The notes under the pieces were generated by a model, which worked only from the letters and a program-made list of their open reading frames with translations, had not been told where the DNA came from and made no database searches. Positions 60,325 to 64,000 of a stretch of 64,000 bases of DNA are shown piece by piece. The DNA is from Arthrobacter saudimassiliensis (GTDB lineage Bacteria; Actinomycetota; Actinomycetes; Actinomycetales; Micrococcaceae): the NCBI GenBank assembly GCA_900016675.1, contig LN483071.1:496001-560000 (forward strand), given 5' to 3'. The translations under genes and the position numbers were made by a program. The first letter of the stretch is position 1. Each line of letters starts with the position of its first letter.

Positions 60325-61974
60325 TCAGATACGGGAAGCGTCTGCGACGTCGCCTACACGCTTCTGCTGCCGAAGGATCAGGAGGATTCCCATCCCTCCT
60401 GCCACCAGCAGGGCGCCCAGCCCGCCAACCATCAGCTGTGCACGGGTGAGGCCGGTATTGGCCAGGGTCGCAGGCCCCGAACCCGCCACGGCGCTGGCTG
60501 CCATGACATCGACTGCTGCCTCGACTGTGAAGGGCTGCCACCCGACCAGCTCCCCGTCCAGATAGAGGGCGACCTTGTGGTCGCCGGCCGGAAGCTCTGC
60601 AGGGACAGCCAGCGCAAGGGCGCCCTGATCATCAGCTGCCACAAGGCCCATGTTGATCGGGGTTGAGTGCAGGAAGACCTGGTAGGTGGCACCCGGTGTC
60701 AGACCGGACAGGGCCAGGCCGCTTCCGCGGGAGTCGGCACGGAAGTCACCCTTGGTGGCGGGGGTCAGGGCAGCGGCATCGCTGGACTCGAGCATCACCG
60801 GGATTCCCGGAGTCCTCGCCGTCGAGGCGGCTCCGTTGATGTCAGCGGATGCAGAGCCCTGGGCCGGAGCACCCTGCTCAGCGCTTGCAGCCGGCTCCGC
60901 CTCGTCCGTGTCCTCCTCGTTGGATGCGCTGGCGGGAGGCGTCGCGGCGGAGGTCGGTTCGGGGGTGGTCTCCGGGGCGGCCGGCACGGCGGCAGCCTGG
61001 ATCCCGGCGGCCTCCTCAGCGGCGTTGCTCTCGGCCTCGACGCGTGCGGCCTCCTCAGCGGCCTGGCGCTCAGCCTCGACGCGTGCGGCCTCCTCAGCGG
61101 TCTGGCGCTCGGCCTCGACCCGGGCAGCCTCCTGCTCCGCTGCCTTACGCTCGGCCTCGGCCCGGGCAGCCTCCTCAGCCGCTGCCTTCTCAGCAGCTGC
61201 CTTCTCAGCAGCTGCCTTATCTGCCGCTGACTGATCTGCGGCGTCATTCCGCTCAGCGTCAGCGCGGGCGGCCTCCTGCTCCGCTGCCTTACGGTCAGCC
61301 TCAATCCGGGCAGCTTCCTCAGCCGCCTTACGGTCAGCCTCAATCCGGGCAGCTTCCTCGGCAGCCGCCTTGCGCTCGGCCTCCACGCGGGCCGCTTCCT
61401 CGGCAGCGGCCTTCCGCTCAGCCTCCACGCGCTCCGCCTCCTCGGCAGCCGCCTTGCGGTCAGCTTCAATCCGCGCGGCCGTGCCCTCGTACTGGCCGAA
61501 GTTGGCAGTCGCGAGATACGCGCCCTTATTGGGCCCTGAGGTCAGCTGAACCACTGCAATGCCGATATCGGTATCCGCGCCGCGGAGCATGTTGGCCCGA
61601 TGCGGAGCAGATCCGGCCCACCACTGGAAGGACTGGTCCGCGCTCATGCTCCAGGCGATGTTCTCCGAATAGGACAGCGCCCCGGCCGGATACTGGTTCA
61701 TGAAGTTCGGGTTGTGCATGAAGCTTCCCGCGCCCTGCACGTTGGCAACGGCGGCGGAGTGCTCCGTCCAGGCACCGGCGACACCGGCGAGACCCTCATT
61801 CCAGGCCAGCGGAGACAGCCCATGCTGCGCCCGGTAATCATTGATCAGCGTGTGGATGCGGCTGGCGGCCTGGTGATCCGCTGCGCTGGCCGGAGCCATC
61901 GGCAGGGCCGTCACGGTGGCCACAAAGGTGACGGCGAGAGCGGCGAGCACGCTGAGTAGCGTCTTGATTCGCAT
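60325..61974 (-). CDS. Wall-anchored CAP-domain surface protein with long coiled coil and LANTG signal
   Basis: 549 aa. Signal peptide residues 1-31 with AxA site ASA. The CAP (SCP/PR1) domain covers about 38-165 with the expected His and Glu residues in FMHNPN, YSENIAW and SAPHRANML. Residues about 170-335 are repeated RxEAERKAAEEAA units forming a long charged coiled coil. A Pro/Ala/Glu-rich segment, a beta-rich domain (GLTPGATYQVFLHSTP.. HKVALYLDGELV) and LANTG at 504-508 follow, then a hydrophobic helix and basic RQQKR. LAXTG is the signal for class E sortases in high-GC Gram-positives. Confidence 0.92.
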   Translation of the reverse strand: MRIKTLLSVLAALAVTFVATVTALPMAPASAADHQAASRIHTLINDYRAQHGLSPLAWNEGLAGVAGAWTEHSAAVANVQGAGSFMHNPNFMNQYPAGALSYSENIAWSMSADQSFQWWAGSAPHRANMLRGADTDIGIAVVQLTSGPNKGAYLATANFGQYEGTAARIEADRKAAAEEAERVEAERKAAAEEAARVEAERKAAAEEAARIEADRKAAEEAARIEADRKAAEQEAARADAERNDAADQSAADKAAAEKAAAEKAAAEEAARAEAERKAAEQEAARVEAERQTAEEAARVEAERQAAEEAARVEAESNAAEEAAGIQAAAVPAAPETTPEPTSAATPPASASNEEDTDEAEPAASAEQGAPAQGSASADINGAASTARTPGIPVMLESSDAAALTPATKGDFRADSRGSGLALSGLTPGATYQVFLHSTPINMGLVAADDQGALALAVPAELPAGDHKVALYLDGELVGWQPFTVEAAVDVMAASAVAGSGPATLANTGLTRAQLMVGGLGALLVAGGMGILLILRQQKRVGDVADASRI

Positions 61975-62001
61975 AAACGACAAACCTTCATCTATGAGAC
62001 C

Positions 62002-62017
62002 CCGGCTGATCAGCCGG
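62002..62017. other. Perfect 16-bp palindrome in the CAP gene leader
   Basis: CCGGCTGATCAGCCGG, 28 bp upstream of the CAP gene start and downstream of its predicted promoter; it may be a leader hairpin or an operator. Confidence 0.5.
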
Positions 62018-62083
62018 CGCTGGTTCCACGCAGCTACCCCAGAAGCTGCCCGCTCGGGGAGAAAAGGCCCAAGCGACCTAGTG

Positions 62084-62112
62084 AATGTATCTCAGCAGCA
62101 CATTAGTCACAA
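62084..62112 (-). promoter_or_regulatory. Promoter of the CAP-domain gene
   Basis: On the minus strand TTGTGA (62107-62112), exactly 17 bp, then TACATT (62084-62089). The start site should lie near 62077, giving a structured leader of about 100 nt before the ATG at 61974. Confidence 0.6.
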
Positions 62113-62180
62113 CAGCCACATCATTCTCAGCGCTGGCCTGCGCCCACGCTGCCCTCGGAACCGGGGTGTGCTTAAGCCGC

Positions 62181-62218
62181 GGAAGGCCGGGGTGCCCCTG
62201 CGGGCATCCCGGCCTTCC
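62181..62218 (-). terminator. Hairpin downstream of gabT
   Basis: Seventeen-bp stem with one G-U type mismatch (62181-62197 with 62202-62218), 20 nt after the gabT stop. Confidence 0.75.
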
Positions 62219-62237
62219 GTCAGCCGTCGTGCGTGTC

Positions 62238-63593
62238 TTAGACGTTCGCGCGGATGGCGGCTTCCAGAACGTCCAGGCCGTCCTGGAGCAGTTCGTCCGA
62301 GATGACCAGCGGCGGAAGGAGGCGGATGACGTTTCCGTACGTACCGCAGGTGAGGATGATGACGCCCTGCTCGAGGCAGTCAGCGGCGATCTTCTTCGTC
62401 AGCTCCGCGTCAGGGGTCTTGCTGCCCGGCTTGGTGAACTCGAGGGCAAGCATGGCGCCGCGGCCGCGCACGTCACCGATCACGCCGGTTTCCTCGGCCA
62501 CAGCGCGGAAGCGCGGCAGCACCGCAGCTTCGATGGCCTTTGCACGGCCGGCCAGGTCCTGCTCCTTCATGGTGTCCATGGCAGCCAGTGCAGCTGCGCA
62601 CGCCACCGGGTTGCCGCCGTAGGTGCCGCCCAGGCCGCCGGGGTGCACGGCGTCGAGCAGCTCGGCGCGGCCGGTCACGGCCGAAATCGGCATGCCGCCG
62701 CCGATGCCCTTGGCCATGGTCATCAGATCAGGCACCACGCCTTCGTGCTGGACGGCAAACCACTCGCCGGTGCGGCAGAATCCGGACTGCACTTCGTCGG
62801 CGATGAAGACCACGCCGTTTTCCCGGGCCCACTCGGCCAGGCGGGGCAGGAAGCCCTCGGCAGGGACGATGAAACCGCCCTCGCCCTGGATCGGCTCGAT
62901 CAGGATGGCGGCCAGCTGGTCGGCGCCGATCTGCTTTTCGATGGCGAGGATGGCGCGGTCGGCGGCTTCCCGGCCGGTGATCTCGGGGTTCTCCTCGCGG
63001 AACGGGTAGCTCATCGGCATCCGGTAGACCTCGGATGCGAACGGACCGAATCCGGTCTTGTACGGCATGGCCTTGGCGGTCAGCGCCATGGTCAGGTTGG
63101 TGCGGCCGTGGTAGGCGTGGTCGAAGGCGACGACGGCGTTGCGTCCGGTGGCGACGCGGGCGATCTTCACCGCGTTCTCGACAGCTTCGGCGCCGGAGTT
63201 GAACAGGACGGTCCGCTTCTCGTGGTCGCCCGGGGTGAGCTCGGCGAGGCGTTCGGCAACGGCGATGTAGCCCTCGTAGGGGGTGACCATGAAGCAGGTG
63301 TGCGTGAAACGGGCAACCTGTTCCTGCACGGCGGCGACGACGGCGGGATCGGATCCGCCGACGCTCGTCACGGCAATGCCGGATCCGAGGTCGATGAAGG
63401 AGTTGCCGTCCACATCGACGATCACGCCGCCGTCGGCGTCGGCCGCGTAAACGGGAACGGAGGAGGCAACGCCCTTGGCGACGACGGCGGACCGGCGGTT
63501 GTTGAGCTCAACGGACTTCGGGCCCGGGAACGTTCCGGCGATGTTCCGCTTCTGCTCCAGCCGGTATTTGGGCTGGGTTGCCTGAGTGCTCAT
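62238..63593 (-). CDS. gabT: 4-aminobutyrate aminotransferase
   Basis: 451 aa class III PLP aminotransferase. Motifs: FNSGAEAVENAVKIAR, FDHAYHGRTNLTMALT, EPIQGEGGFI, ADEVQSGFCRTG and the PLP lysine in MTMAKGIGGGMP. It converts GABA to succinic semialdehyde. AAAGGCAG precedes the ATG. The divergent gene starts a PucR-type regulator, which in related actinobacteria controls GABA use. gabD is not in the window. Confidence 0.94.
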   Translation of the reverse strand: MSTQATQPKYRLEQKRNIAGTFPGPKSVELNNRRSAVVAKGVASSVPVYAADADGGVIVDVDGNSFIDLGSGIAVTSVGGSDPAVVAAVQEQVARFTHTCFMVTPYEGYIAVAERLAELTPGDHEKRTVLFNSGAEAVENAVKIARVATGRNAVVAFDHAYHGRTNLTMALTAKAMPYKTGFGPFASEVYRMPMSYPFREENPEITGREAADRAILAIEKQIGADQLAAILIEPIQGEGGFIVPAEGFLPRLAEWARENGVVFIADEVQSGFCRTGEWFAVQHEGVVPDLMTMAKGIGGGMPISAVTGRAELLDAVHPGGLGGTYGGNPVACAAALAAMDTMKEQDLAGRAKAIEAAVLPRFRAVAEETGVIGDVRGRGAMLALEFTKPGSKTPDAELTKKIAADCLEQGVIILTCGTYGNVIRLLPPLVISDELLQDGLDVLEAAIRANV

Positions 63594-63825
63594 GGTGCTG
63601 CCTTTCGTTGATGCGAGTCGGTGTGCTGCTCTCCGCTCGGCGCTTCACCCTGGGAGGCGGAAGGGCCCGGAGCGGAACCGGGATTGAGGGCTGGCACCCG
63701 GTGCCTCCGTCCCCGCGGAGTCCGGCGTCTGCCATTGTCCCAAGGTACGTGCAGACGAGGGCATCACCTACATACATTCGCACAACGACGCCGCGCCGGT
63801 GCAGTGCACCCGCCCAGATGCTCCC

Positions 63826-63831
63826 TAAGAT
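63826..63831 (+). promoter_or_regulatory. -10 element of the PucR-type gene, leaderless type
   Basis: TAAGAT followed by seven bases and the ATG at 63839. Confidence 0.5.
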
Positions 63832-63838
63832 GATTTCC

Positions 63839-64000
63839 ATGGCGTTGTCTCTGTCCGGCCTGTTGGCCGCACCGCACCTTGAGTTGGTCCTGCGCGGCGC
63901 CGCACCAGCCTCGGAGGATCCGATTCAGTGGGTGGCGGTCACGGAGCTGGAGGACCCCGCGCCCTTCCTGGGCGGCGGGGAGGTCGTGCTGACGACCGGG
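63839..64000 (+). CDS. PucR family regulator, N-terminal fragment
   Basis: The first 54 codons are visible; the gene runs off the window. The sequence LSGLLAAPHLELVLRG..., then IQWVAVTELEDPAPFLGGGEVVLTTG matches the N-terminal PucR (purine catabolism regulator) sensor domain. Divergent from gabT, it is a candidate GabR-like activator of that gene. Confidence 0.85.
   Translation, partial: MALSLSGLLAAPHLELVLRGAAPASEDPIQWVAVTELEDPAPFLGGGEVVLTTG

Noticed and set aside
61975-62110. c-di-AMP (ydaO/yuaA) riboswitch in the CAP gene leader
   Set aside because: Such riboswitches often precede actinobacterial cell-wall genes, but I could not find the conserved core segments; only simple hairpins are visible.
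1-64000. CRISPR array, insertion sequence, prophage or integrase
   Set aside because: The repeats seen are short tandem arrays without spacers, and no transposase, integrase or phage structural gene is recognisable. The tRNA genes show no adjoining integrase or duplicated tRNA end.

Overview
The window is a high-GC, gene-dense chromosomal segment from an actinobacterium, most likely an Arthrobacter-type member of the Micrococcaceae. This rests on base composition, GTG starts, many apparently leaderless genes, a DUF4193 protein, DUF222/HNH and DUF2797 proteins, a LAXTG-anchored surface protein, and a complete C50 carotenoid (decaprenoxanthin-type) operon. It reads as ordinary core and soft-core chromosome. 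I see no insertion sequence, prophage, CRISPR array, rRNA or integrase.

Layout, 1-25 kb: end of thyA with folA behind it; asd; a reverse-strand operon of a small membrane protein, two hotdog hydratases and murB; a DUF2797 protein; a DJ-1/PfpI protein; an orphan ParA/MinD-like ATPase; tRNA-Thr and tRNA-Met; a soluble Ser/Thr kinase fused to a GAF domain; a DEAD-box RNA helicase; a MOSC protein; a GT87 membrane glycosyltransferase; the transsulfuration pair metB and cbs; an AlkA-like glycosylase; an ammonium transporter fused to a PII-like domain; a glutathione-independent formaldehyde dehydrogenase; thioredoxin; tRNA-Tyr; a YajQ-family protein; and a histidine phosphatase.

Layout, 25-46 kb: htpX; an MFS exporter; an MBL hydrolase; two alpha/beta hydrolases; a Fur-family regulator with its catalase; the operon crtE-crtB-crtI-crtYe-crtYf-crtEb, divergent from idi, with a glycosyltransferase 2 gene convergent to idi; a small membrane protein; terC behind a yybP-ykoY-type manganese riboswitch; a MobA-like nucleotidyltransferase; a DUF4193 protein; a tetR-MMPL pair with a clear palindromic operator; and a YtxH-type protein.

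Layout, 46-64 kb: an alcohol/aldehyde oxidation module (aldehyde dehydrogenase, AdhP, DUF779) with a divergent DHA2 exporter; a frameshifted DUF6541 membrane protein; a GAF-type regulator of the AcoR kind; an FprA-like ferredoxin reductase; RarD; a DUF222/HNH protein; a CAP-domain surface protein with a long coiled coil and a LANTG sorting signal; gabT; and the start of a divergent PucR-type regulator.

Themes: the carotenoid genes are joined by 1- or 4-nt stop/start overlaps, so translational coupling is likely. At least ten genes have a TANNNT -10 hexamer 5-8 nt before the start codon, as expected for leaderless mRNAs. Convergent genes are often separated by long perfect hairpins. Several proteins carry low-complexity Ala/Pro/Gly/Thr inserts, some made of short tandem repeats whose length is a multiple of three. 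The most unusual items are the Amt-PII-like fusion, the kinase-GAF fusion, the orphan ParA-like ATPase with a variant P-loop, and the wall-anchored CAP/coiled-coil protein.
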